DNA of 44,964 nt from an uncultured Clostridia bacterium (lineage in GTDB: Bacteria > Bacillota > Clostridia > Oscillospirales > Ruminococcaceae): NCBI GenBank assembly GCA_947629945.1, contig CANRFR010000009.1:1-44964 (forward strand). The letters run 5' to 3'. Below are positions 38,027 through 44,964 of the stretch, one piece after another. Below the pieces are notes generated by a model. That model was not told where the DNA came from and searched no databases. It saw only the letters and a program-made list of their open reading frames with translations. A program made the position numbers and the translations under genes. Each line of letters starts with the position of its first letter. Within the stretch, counting starts at the first letter, position 1.

Positions 38027-38052
38027 GCGGCAGTAAAAACACTGCCGCTTTT
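38027..38052 (+). terminator. Terminator of the acidic membrane peptide gene
   Basis: GCGGCAGT and ACTGCCGC form an 8-bp stem around a 6-base loop, followed by TTTTGG. Confidence 0.75.
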
Positions 38053-38091
38053 GGTATTATGCGTATTATTTCGGTTTATGAACAAAAGTCC

Positions 38092-38120
38092 TTGACATTT
38101 TGTTTCAAACGCTGTATAAT
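38092..38120 (+). promoter_or_regulatory. Strong promoter of the SASA esterase gene
   Basis: Consensus TTGACA (38092-38097) and TATAAT (38115-38120) with exactly 17 bases between. Confidence 0.9.
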
Positions 38121-38172
38121 AAGTATAAATCGGTATATAATTCAAAACGTTATTGGAAAGGAGAAAAATTAT

Positions 38173-39678
38173 ATGGCAAGATTTCGTGCAGCTCCGCTTT
38201 TCGGCGATCAAATGGTTTTACAGCGCGGAAAAAACATCAGCGTTTTTGGAACTGGCGAGGACGGCGTTACGGTCGTCGCAGAGCTTTGCGGCTTTGAGAC
38301 TCAATGCGTGGTCACAAACGGGCGCTGGAAAGTGGTGTTTCCGCCTACGGGCGCATGCCGCCACATGAATATGACGCTTACCGACGCCGAAACCGGTGAA
38401 TACATCTATTTTGAAAACGTAGCGATAGGCGAGGTGTGGCTTGCGGGCGGTCAATCCAATATGGAGTATGAACTCTGTAACTGCAAAGGCGGCGAGGACG
38501 CCTTGCAAAACGACGAAACAAAGGACGTACGGTATTTCTATGTTCCCAAAAGAACTCTTCTTGACGAGGATCACGAAAGCGCGCTCAACGAGACTACATG
38601 GGAACTTTTTTCCAACAAAGAAAGCGCCAAGCACTGGAGCGCCGCGGCATATTTCGGCGCGAAAGAGATTTCGGAATATCTCGATGTGGTCGTGGGAATA
38701 ATCGGCTGCAACTGGGGCGGCACTTCCGCTTCTTGTTGGTTGGACAGAAAGTACGCCCGCGGCGGCGCGGCAGTCTATTTCGACGAATACGACGCGTATA
38801 TGGAGGGAAAAACGATCGACGAGGCTGTCGCCGATTACCGCGAGTATCAGAAATATCAAGCGGAATACGACGTAAAACGCGCGGAGTTTGAAAAAACGCA
38901 CCCTCACCCCACGGAAGCAGAAGCTGCCGAAGCCTGCGGCGAAAACAAATATCCCGGACCTCCCGCGCCGTGCAATCCGTGCTCTCCGGGCGTTTTGTAC
39001 GACAGTATGGTGAAAAATGTCTGTCCGTACACAATAGGCGGAGTATGGTGGTATCAGGGAGAAACCGACGAAATACATCCGCGCGCGTACTACACGCTGT
39101 TAACGCAGCTAATCAGGAATTGGCGCGAGGCTTGGCGCGACGACAGCTTACCGTTCGTTATCGCGCAGCTTCCTATGTTCGCGGGTGAAAACCCCGACGG
39201 TGAAAGCTGGTGTATTATCCGCGAAGCGCAAATGCGGGTCTACGAAACTATAAAGAACACAGGTATCGTTGTGCTTGCCGACTGCGGAGAACGCGACAAC
39301 ATCCACCCATCCGACAAAAAGCCCGTGGGACACCGTTTCGCCATGCAGACCTTGAATATGGTTTACGGCGGCGCCGACGGGGCGTTCGCACCGACAACAG
39401 ATTACGCAGTCTGGCGCGGAGAGACCGTGGAACTGCACTTCAAGAACTCGAAATTCGGCTTTAAGGTCAACGGCGAGCCTGATGGCTTTGAGGTATGCGG
39501 CGAGGACGGAGTTTATCATCCCGCTTTTGCGGACATTTCGGGCGAGCGCATTTTCATAAGCTGCGATTCGGTAAAAAACCCGTGCGGAGTGCGCTATCTT
39601 TGGAGAAATTATGCGGAAACACACATCTTCAGTATGTTTGGACAACCGTTGGCGCCGTTTAGGATAAATAAATTATAA
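38173..39678 (+). CDS. SASA-type carbohydrate esterase (sialate O-acetylesterase-like)
   Basis: This 501-residue protein has the SGNH/GDSL plan: EVWLAGGQSNMEYE with nucleophile Ser95, GIIGCNWGGTSASCW, VWWYQGETDE, and the Asp-His pair in DNIHPSDKKPVGHR near residue 376. An N-terminal beta domain (residues 1-85) precedes the catalytic domain. Relatives remove acetyl groups from sialic acid or plant glycans. No signal peptide or membrane helix is seen, so the enzyme appears cytoplasmic. The start has GGAAAGGAG upstream. Confidence 0.9.
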   Translation: MARFRAAPLFGDQMVLQRGKNISVFGTGEDGVTVVAELCGFETQCVVTNGRWKVVFPPTGACRHMNMTLTDAETGEYIYFENVAIGEVWLAGGQSNMEYELCNCKGGEDALQNDETKDVRYFYVPKRTLLDEDHESALNETTWELFSNKESAKHWSAAAYFGAKEISEYLDVVVGIIGCNWGGTSASCWLDRKYARGGAAVYFDEYDAYMEGKTIDEAVADYREYQKYQAEYDVKRAEFEKTHPHPTEAEAAEACGENKYPGPPAPCNPCSPGVLYDSMVKNVCPYTIGGVWWYQGETDEIHPRAYYTLLTQLIRNWREAWRDDSLPFVIAQLPMFAGENPDGESWCIIREAQMRVYETIKNTGIVVLADCGERDNIHPSDKKPVGHRFAMQTLNMVYGGADGAFAPTTDYAVWRGETVELHFKNSKFGFKVNGEPDGFEVCGEDGVYHPAFADISGERIFISCDSVKNPCGVRYLWRNYAETHIFSMFGQPLAPFRINKL

Positions 39679-39712
39679 AAACAAGGCGGATATATAAATC
39701 GGAGGGTTATGT

Positions 39713-40480
39713 ATGATAGCATTGGTAACGGGCGCAAGCTCGGGGATAGGTCGCGATATCGCGCGAAGCTTGGCTCGTCACGGCATTAACGTGATTTTGA
39801 CGGCACGCCGCCGCGACAGGCTCATAGAACTGAAAAACGAGCTTATTGAAAAATACGGCGTTAAAGCGATGTGCATTTCCGCGGATCTTTCAAAGGACGA
39901 GCAGGTTTTCAAGCTCTACGACGCGGTGAAGAAATACAACATTGATATTCTTATCAACAACGCGGGCTTCGGCGTTTTCGGTGAATTCACCGAGACCAAC
40001 CTCGAACGCGAACTTGATATGATAAACGTCAACATCAAAGCGTTCCACATACTGTTCAAGCTGTTTCTCCGCGACTTCAAAAAGCGGGGCTGCGGGTATA
40101 TTCTGAACACTGCCAGTGCGGCGGGATTTATCCCCGGACCGTGGTTTTCATCGTACTACGCCGGCAAGAGTTATATTGTTAGAATGACGCAGGCGGTAGC
40201 CGAGGAGCTTCGAGTTTCCCATACCGGAGTGCACGTTTCAATGCTCTGCCCGGGACCCGTTTCAACGGAGTTCTGCGAAACGGCTCAGGTTAAGTTCCGC
40301 TCAAGGCTGTACAGCAGCGAAAAGCTTGCCGAACACGCGGTGCGCGAGATGTTCGCGGGCAAGCTTCTCATCTGCGAAAACGGCTTCTCAAAACTTATGC
40401 TGTCGCTGAGCAAGCTGGTTCCGGACAGAGTGATGGCGTTCGGCGCGGGATTGTTCCAATCGAAAAGGAAGCGTTCATAA
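39713..40480 (+). CDS. Short-chain dehydrogenase/reductase
   Basis: This 255-residue SDR has the cofactor motif TGASSGIG (6-13), the NNAG motif (82-85), and catalytic Ser135, Tyr148 and Lys152. The basic ARRRDRL after strand 2 suggests NADP(H). The substrate is unknown; DltE/YqjQ-like classical SDRs look similar. It overlaps the thioesterase gene at TAATG. Confidence 0.92.
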   Translation: MIALVTGASSGIGRDIARSLARHGINVILTARRRDRLIELKNELIEKYGVKAMCISADLSKDEQVFKLYDAVKKYNIDILINNAGFGVFGEFTETNLERELDMINVNIKAFHILFKLFLRDFKKRGCGYILNTASAAGFIPGPWFSSYYAGKSYIVRMTQAVAEELRVSHTGVHVSMLCPGPVSTEFCETAQVKFRSRLYSSEKLAEHAVREMFAGKLLICENGFSKLMLSLSKLVPDRVMAFGAGLFQSKRKRS

Positions 40481-40911
40481 TGGCAAACACAACAAAAATC
40501 AATGTGCGGTATAACGAAACCGACGCTATGGGCGTGGTACATCACGCGGTCTATCCCGTGTGGTTCGAGATGGCGCGCACGGACTATATAAAAGCCATCG
40601 GTTACAGCTACTCGCGAATGGAAGAAAACGGAGTGATGCTGCCGGTAACGGGTCTGTCGCTCAAATACAAACGTCCCGCAAAATATGACGATGACGTTTC
40701 GGTCACCGTAAGGATAACGCGGCTGACGCCCGCGCGTATCGAGTTCGCCTACACGATAACGCGCTGCTCCAACAATGAAATTCTTGTCGTCGGCGAAAGC
40801 GCTCACGCGTTTGTTGACGCGTCGACTTTCGCTCCGCTGAACTTTAAAAAGGCAATGCCCGAATTTTTCTCGGTTCTCGAGCGCGAGGCTCAAAAGGACA
40901 TTCAAGAATAA
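40480..40911 (+). CDS. YbgC/FadM-type acyl-CoA thioesterase
   Basis: This 143-residue hot-dog protein has RYNETDAMGVVHHAVYPVWFE with catalytic Asp15 in the TDAMG motif. The family hydrolyses acyl-CoA thioesters. Its start overlaps the SDR stop, so the two enzymes may act on related acyl substrates (inference). Confidence 0.93.
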   Translation: MANTTKINVRYNETDAMGVVHHAVYPVWFEMARTDYIKAIGYSYSRMEENGVMLPVTGLSLKYKRPAKYDDDVSVTVRITRLTPARIEFAYTITRCSNNEILVVGESAHAFVDASTFAPLNFKKAMPEFFSVLEREAQKDIQE

Positions 40912-40916
40912 AAAGT

Positions 40917-40940
40917 TCCCCCGAAATGATTTTCGGGGGA
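40917..40940. terminator. Bidirectional terminator between convergent genes
   Basis: A 10-bp perfect stem (TCCCCCGAAA with TTTCGGGGGA) with a TGAT loop lies between the thioesterase and htrA genes. Minus-strand transcripts end in a CTTTTTATT run; plus-strand transcripts end in a TATTTG tract. Confidence 0.85.
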
Positions 40941-40983
40941 TATTTGATATTTATAATAAATGGGAAGAAAATATGCGAAATTA

Positions 40984-42294
40984 TCAATCGCCCTTATATT
41001 CTGACAGCTCGACTTCTATGTCCATTTCCTTTTCGTGACCAAGCTGATTTGTACGGATGACGGTCACGGTCACGGTGTCGCCGGGTTTTTTCTCCGAGAA
41101 AATGTTCATAATATCGTCCTCGAATACAGACTTGCCGTCCAGCTTGACAATGGTATCGCCGACAACCAAGTCGCTGTTTGCGACAGCCATATCCTGATCG
41201 ATCTTTGTTACCTGCCAGCCCGCGATCTCGCCGCGATATGCCGCAGCCGTCTCGTTTATACCGAGATATGTTATGCCGAGAATGGCGCGTCCGGAAACGT
41301 ATCCCTTATCGATAAGGTCGTTGATAACGCCTTTTGCTTCGTTTATCGTAATTGCAAAGCCAAGGCTCTCCGCGTAACTGTCAACGCGCTTCTCATTGAC
41401 TATGCCAATCACTTCGCCGTAGGTGTTGAACAACGCGCCGCCCGAGTTTCCGCTGTTTATCGGAGTGTCCGTCTGAATGGCGGTAAGCCCGCGCTGACTG
41501 TCGGACACCTGACGGTTAAGACCCGAAATTATACCTTTCGTTACCGAACTTTCATAACCGAGCGGGTTGCCTACCGCGATAACATCATCGCCGAGACGCA
41601 GCGAATCCGAATCGCCGAGCTTTGCCGCGGGAAGATCGCTCGCTTCTATTTTCAGCACCGCCAAATCGGTATCCGCGTCCGTACCGCAGAGCGTCGCGTC
41701 GTATGTCTCCTGACTTACAACGCCCGTGTCGGGATCGGTGTCGCTCACTTTTACAGTAAACTCCGTGCTGCCCTCAACAACGTGGTTGTTCGTAACAATA
41801 TAACCGTCCTTTGAGATTATAACGCCGCTCGCCGCGCCGTACTGCTGTCTCTGACCGCGGTAGTTCACAAAAGTCTCGATGTAGACTACGCTGTCGCGCA
41901 CCGCGTTCACAAGGTCGCGCGTATACATATAAGTTCCGTCCGTTTTATATTCAACGTTGCTTGTGACGGTGTGCTGCGTCGAAACTATATCCTTTTGCAT
42001 TTCGTCAAGAGTGGGAGTGCCGCTTGTGTGAGTATCATCGTTATCCGTTTTTGCAGGCTTTGATGTATCGTTCGGCGAGCTTACGACAGCCGTAGAACGC
42101 GCTCTGTTAGCGAGATATGTGCCGCCGAAGCCAGCGCCGCCGCCAACAATAAGCACGCCCGCCAGAAGCGCCGCAACTTTCGCCGTAGTATGAGACTTGC
42201 GCGGCGGCTTGGGACTCGGAACCGGATATTGCGGTATCTGCGGGTTTGATGTACCGGAAAATTCACCGTTGTTAAAATTATTCATATCATTCAT
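40984..42294 (-). CDS. htrA: Membrane-anchored HtrA/DegP-type serine protease with PDZ domain
   Basis: This 436-residue S1C protease has a Pro-rich cytoplasmic N-terminus, one membrane helix (about 38-61), a disordered linker, and a trypsin-like domain with the triad His171 (TNNHVVEGS), Asp210 (DTDLAVLKI) and Ser284 (SGNSGGALFN). A C-terminal PDZ domain starts near residue 335. It degrades or chaperones misfolded proteins outside the membrane. The site AAAGGAC precedes the start. Confidence 0.94.
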   Translation of the reverse strand: MNDMNNFNNGEFSGTSNPQIPQYPVPSPKPPRKSHTTAKVAALLAGVLIVGGGAGFGGTYLANRARSTAVVSSPNDTSKPAKTDNDDTHTSGTPTLDEMQKDIVSTQHTVTSNVEYKTDGTYMYTRDLVNAVRDSVVYIETFVNYRGQRQQYGAASGVIISKDGYIVTNNHVVEGSTEFTVKVSDTDPDTGVVSQETYDATLCGTDADTDLAVLKIEASDLPAAKLGDSDSLRLGDDVIAVGNPLGYESSVTKGIISGLNRQVSDSQRGLTAIQTDTPINSGNSGGALFNTYGEVIGIVNEKRVDSYAESLGFAITINEAKGVINDLIDKGYVSGRAILGITYLGINETAAAYRGEIAGWQVTKIDQDMAVANSDLVVGDTIVKLDGKSVFEDDIMNIFSEKKPGDTVTVTVIRTNQLGHEKEMDIEVELSEYKGD

Positions 42295-42665
42295 ATAAAA
42301 CAGTCCTTTCGCTTATCGATCCACGAAAAGTTTGCACAATTTTCAAGCGGCTTTTCACAAGACTATGCGACGGTTGTCGCTTAGATAGTGTTTAAATTAC
42401 GTGGATTACTGTAATATGTTTTATACTCCCCACTACAGCAAAATGCACAAATCCTGTCGGCATAAATTTCGTGTGTTTTCGTTGTCGTCCTTGCCTTGCG
42501 ACAGCAAGGCTGCGTCCTCCGCCTCAACACACAAAATTTCTGCCTGACATTCTTTGCACATTTTGCTGTAGCGGCGAGTAAACTTTATGATTTGATTATA
42601 CAGCGCGTTTGTGTTAAATTTGTGAAGTAATTTTGAATGTATAATTAAACTAAAACGACAATTTC
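42295..42665. other. Gap between htrA and scfB, largely one palindromic element
   Basis: This 371-base stretch has no credible gene. The middle part (42424-42580) is an inverted-repeat element. The part next to htrA has an imperfect inverted repeat ATTAC-GTAAT (about 42396-42415) but no convincing promoter. The part next to scfB is AT-rich, with no clear terminator. Confidence 0.6.
42424..42580. repeat. 157-bp palindromic element
   Basis: The left end TACTCCCCACTACAGCAAAATG and the reverse complement of the right end TACTCGCCGCTACAGCAAAATG differ at two positions over the first 22 bases. Further in, TAAATTTCGTGTGTT faces GAAATTTTGTGTGTT. The centre folds as a small hairpin with TTGC repeats. 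It encodes no protein and is distinct from the 140-bp atp-operon family. It looks like a MITE or a transcribed long hairpin. Confidence 0.75.
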
Positions 42666-44051
42666 TTATTCGTTTTGTGACTTTACCGCCTTATCTACCG
42701 CCAGCGCCAGCGCACACTCCAGGCGCTTTCGCATAAGCTCACAGGAAAGCTTGTGCGGCTTGCGGCAGTCGCCCTCGTAGATAAACGAGTTCGCGTTGCA
42801 GCCGCCCGAACAGTAGAACTTCGCCCAGCAGTCGCGGCAGCCTTCCTTGGAATAAAGGTGCGTTTTCGCGAAATAGGACTTAATATCGTCGTTGAACGTT
42901 CCGTCAATTAGGTTGCCCATTTTCCACTTCTCTATTCCCACGAATTGGTGGCAAGGGAAAATGTTTCCGTGAGGATCGACGGCTACATAGTCGTTTCCGC
43001 AGCCGCAGCCGCGCAGACGTTTAATAGCGCAGGGACCTTGGTCGAGGTCCACCATAAAATGAAAGAAGTTGAACTTGTCCTCGGTACGGTTCGCCATAAC
43101 CTCGCAGAGCTTGTCATATTCGCTGTAAATGCGCGGCAAGTCCGCTTGCGTAATCGCAAACGGCTCTTTTTCATCCGTAACCACCGGCTCGGCGGAAAGC
43201 TGCTCAAAGCCCAATCCGCGCATGTGCAGAACGTCCTCGGTGAAGTCGAGATTGTATTTCGTAAACGTCGCGCGAACATAGTAATCCGTTCTGCCCTTTT
43301 GCGTTCTGCCTTTTACCAGCTTTTGGAATTTCGGAACGATAACGTCATAGGCGCTTTTGCCGTTGAGGGTTTTGCGGATACGGTCGGTGGTCTCGCGCCG
43401 CCCGTCCAGCGAGAGCACTACGTTCACCATTTCGCGGTTTATGTAATCTATTTTCTCATCGTCCAACAAAACGCCGTTGGTCGTTATTGTGAAGCGGAAA
43501 TTTTTACCGTGCTGCTTTTCTATAGAACGCGCGTAGTCAACGGTCGCCTTGACCGTATCCCACGCCATAAGCGGCTCTCCGCCGAAGAAGTCAAGCTCGA
43601 TATTCTCGCGGTTCGCGGACTTTTCAATAAGAAAGTCAATGGCTTTTTTGCCGATTTCCGGCGGCATTATGCAGCGCTCGCCGCCGAAGTCGCCGGTCTG
43701 CGCAAAGCAGTACTCGCACCGCAGATTGCAGTCGTGCGCGACGTTTAGGCACATCGACTTCACGGGGCTTTTCACCATAGTTTCGGAATACTTTTCGTAA
43801 TCATCCTCGGTGAAAAGCTGCCCATCCTTATACAATTTGTATAATTCTCCGTAAGTCTCGGCAACGTCCTCTTTCGCGTATTCGGGGAAATCCTCCGCCA
43901 AATTCGCGGGAACGTTCGCGCCGTTTACCTCAAAAACCGCCGCCGACAACCGATCGAGCATATCAAAAGCGCAGTCGTCCATTACGTGAACGGCGTTGCT
44001 GTCGCTGTCAATAACGATGTTGTAACCTAATTGCTTAAATTTATGAACCAT
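42666..44051 (-). CDS. scfB: SCIFF peptide maturase, radical SAM/SPASM enzyme
   Basis: This 461-residue enzyme installs thioether cross-links in the SCIFF peptide. The radical SAM cluster motif CNLRCEYCF has Cys108, Cys112 and Cys115. FFGGEPL, TTNGVLL and the LSLDGRRETTDRIRK segment follow. The C-terminal SPASM region binds further clusters through cysteines in GCGCGNDY, PCHQF, GCRDCWAKFYCSGGCNAN and GDC. The start MVHKFKQLGYN (44051) has GAGG eight bases upstream; an ATG 11 codons earlier has no ribosome site. Confidence 0.96.
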   Translation of the reverse strand: MVHKFKQLGYNIVIDSDSNAVHVMDDCAFDMLDRLSAAVFEVNGANVPANLAEDFPEYAKEDVAETYGELYKLYKDGQLFTEDDYEKYSETMVKSPVKSMCLNVAHDCNLRCEYCFAQTGDFGGERCIMPPEIGKKAIDFLIEKSANRENIELDFFGGEPLMAWDTVKATVDYARSIEKQHGKNFRFTITTNGVLLDDEKIDYINREMVNVVLSLDGRRETTDRIRKTLNGKSAYDVIVPKFQKLVKGRTQKGRTDYYVRATFTKYNLDFTEDVLHMRGLGFEQLSAEPVVTDEKEPFAITQADLPRIYSEYDKLCEVMANRTEDKFNFFHFMVDLDQGPCAIKRLRGCGCGNDYVAVDPHGNIFPCHQFVGIEKWKMGNLIDGTFNDDIKSYFAKTHLYSKEGCRDCWAKFYCSGGCNANSFIYEGDCRKPHKLSCELMRKRLECALALAVDKAVKSQNE

Positions 44052-44099
44052 AACAAACCTCAGTATGTGTATTTTCTTTTTCATTACGATTTAATCGCG

Positions 44100-44124
44100 T
44101 TTCCCCCGCCGATGGCGGGGGAAA
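44100..44124 (-). other. Strong hairpin between scfA and scfB
   Basis: An 11-bp perfect stem (TTTCCCCCGCC with GGCGGGGGAAA) with a 3-base loop sits in the 99-base gap after the SCIFF peptide gene. No U run follows on the minus strand, so it is more likely an RNA-stabilising or partial-termination structure than a full terminator. Confidence 0.7.
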
Positions 44125-44150
44125 CGCTGATAAAACCGTGCAGATTAAAT

Positions 44151-44294
44151 TTACTTAACGCTCTCGCACTTCTGATTAGCCACGGTGCAGGAGGTCTTGC
44201 AAGCGGACTGGCAGGAGCTTGTGCACTTGCCGCAGCCGCCGTTTTCGGCGCTCTTTTTAAGGTTCGCCTTGTTGATAGTTACTACGTGCTTCAA
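44151..44294 (-). CDS. scfA: SCIFF ranthipeptide precursor (six cysteines in forty-five)
   Basis: A TTG at 44294, seven bases after GAAAGAGGTG, opens a 47-codon frame beginning MKHVVTINKANLKKSAENGG. Cysteines at 21, 24, 28, 32, 36 and 43 give the SCIFF pattern, including SCQSACKTSCTV, which is near-invariant in the family. The peptide is modified by the adjacent radical SAM maturase to a thioether-bridged product whose cellular role is not established. It lies directly downstream of a good promoter. Confidence 0.95.
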   Translation of the reverse strand: MKHVVTINKANLKKSAENGGCGKCTSSCQSACKTSCTVANQKCESVK

Positions 44295-44341
44295 TGGGAA
44301 CACCTCTTTCAAATAAGTATTGCGAAATTACGCTTATTTAT

Positions 44342-44370
44342 ATTATAACACATATCGCGATTTTTTGCAA
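44342..44370 (-). promoter_or_regulatory. Promoter of scfA-scfB
   Basis: TTGCAA (44365-44370) and TATAAT (44342-44347) are 17 bases apart on the minus strand, just after the stop of the XRE gene. Confidence 0.85.
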
Positions 44371-44376
44371 GGGGTT

Positions 44377-44889
44377 TTATGATTTTTTATTTGGGTCGTC
44401 GTAAGCGTTGCGCTCGACATATCCCATCATTCGGTTATAGCTGATAACGTTGTAAGCAAAGCTGCAAATCGCCGCCGCTATAACGATAAGCCCCTCGTCG
44501 AGCGCTATTCCAACAATAAATGCGGCAACAAAAGCCAACATAGTAACGGTAAGCTCAAAAGCGTGTTCGCGTTTCCACTTTTTGGTGAAGTGTGCTTTGC
44601 GTTCCTCAAACGAAAACGGGCTTTCCGTGAGTATTTGTTTCAGATTTTCCTCGGCGGCGGTTTTTTCCTCGGACTGTTCAAGACGTTTTCCGCTTAACAG
44701 CTCGTTAATGCTCACACCGTAGAAATCCGACAGTTCCATAAGCATTTCAACGGGCGGCATATAATTGCCGTTTTCCCAGCGCGAGCTAGTCTTATTCGAC
44801 GTGCCCAGCTTTTCGGCAAGCTGCTCTTGAGTAAGCTCTTTTTCTCGGCGAAGCTCCGCGAGAAATTTTCCGATTTTAATTGTATCCAT
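44377..44889 (-). CDS. XRE family regulator with a membrane-anchored C-terminus
   Basis: This 170-residue protein has a Cro/C1-type helix-turn-helix in the first 65 residues (ELRREKELTQEQLAEKLGTS, SRWENGNYMPPVEML, DFYGVSINELLSG), a charged linker, and two membrane helices at about residues 113-130 and 133-150. A membrane-bound DNA-binding protein may sense an envelope signal (inference). It ends upstream of scfA but has its own start; whether it controls scfA is unknown. AAGGAG lies 35 bases before the ATG, with a hairpin between. Confidence 0.88.
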   Translation of the reverse strand: MDTIKIGKFLAELRREKELTQEQLAEKLGTSNKTSSRWENGNYMPPVEMLMELSDFYGVSINELLSGKRLEQSEEKTAAEENLKQILTESPFSFEERKAHFTKKWKREHAFELTVTMLAFVAAFIVGIALDEGLIVIAAAICSFAYNVISYNRMMGYVERNAYDDPNKKS

Positions 44890-44898
44890 AACGTCTCA

Positions 44899-44918
44899 GT
44901 CGAGTAGACAGTCTCGAC
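44899..44918 (-). promoter_or_regulatory. Inverted repeat before the XRE gene
   Basis: GTCGAG and CTCGAC form a 6-bp perfect inverted repeat with an 8-base centre, between an AAGGAG site and the XRE start. It could be an operator for the XRE protein or an RNA hairpin bringing the ribosome site closer to the ATG. Confidence 0.45.
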
Positions 44919-44964
44919 ACTCCTTTTCACAAAATTGTAAAGTGAAAGGCTTGCCTACTGCCCC

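Noticed and set aside
42295-42423. Stress-type operator (CtsR or HrcA) in front of htrA
   Set aside because: The weak ATTAC-GTAAT inverted repeat does not match either known operator sequence.
44100-44124. Full intrinsic terminator between scfA and scfB
   Set aside because: The stem is strong, but no U tract follows on the transcribed strand, and scfB has no promoter of its own in the gap.

Overview
The window looks like chromosomal core DNA from an anaerobic Clostridia-class Firmicute, most like the Ruminococcaceae/Oscillospiraceae. The support is a SCIFF peptide with its radical SAM maturase, an Asp23-DAK2-RecG block, a tetrahydrofolate riboswitch in front of an ECF folate transporter gene, Lrp-aminotransferase pairing, purine-rich Shine-Dalgarno sites throughout, and an ATP synthase c subunit with a sodium-type ion site. 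I saw no tRNA, rRNA, CRISPR array, phage gene or transposase.

Layout. From 0.1 to 29.1 kb every gene is on the minus strand. Reading in the direction of transcription, a promoter at about 11.55 kb precedes a polysaccharide deacetylase, a bactofilin with a long disordered tail and an IseA-like protein. These run with only short gaps into atpZ, atpI and atpBEFHA, a 41-residue membrane peptide, and atpGDC, ending at a hairpin near position 100. Upstream of that are ppiB, proC, folT with its riboswitch, pfkA, dnaE, rpmF, a small P-loop protein, pgi, and then purD, an RNA methyltransferase, a transglutaminase membrane protein and a DUF58 protein as a tight run. A small membrane protein, a UPF0210/PFL protein and an ACT-domain protein complete the block.

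At 29.1 kb two divergent promoters switch transcription to the plus strand. There follow a PHP phosphatase, an Lrp-type regulator, an aminotransferase and ispE; then an Asp23 protein, a DAK2/FakA-like protein, recG and rsmE; then an acidic membrane peptide, a SASA-type esterase, an SDR oxidoreductase and a thioesterase. A bidirectional terminator at 40.92 kb separates these from the minus-strand htrA, scfB, scfA and a membrane-anchored XRE regulator.

The most interesting signals are: (1) two homologous inverted-repeat elements of about 140 bp inside the atp operon, each supplying the stop codon of the gene in front of it, with fragments elsewhere; (2) an unannotated 41-residue membrane peptide between atpA and atpG; (3) a c subunit with two carboxylates in the ion site; (4) a cell-wall trio apparently co-transcribed with the ATP synthase; (5) the TTG-started SCIFF gene with a strong hairpin before its maturase; and (6) a 157-bp palindromic element between htrA and scfB.
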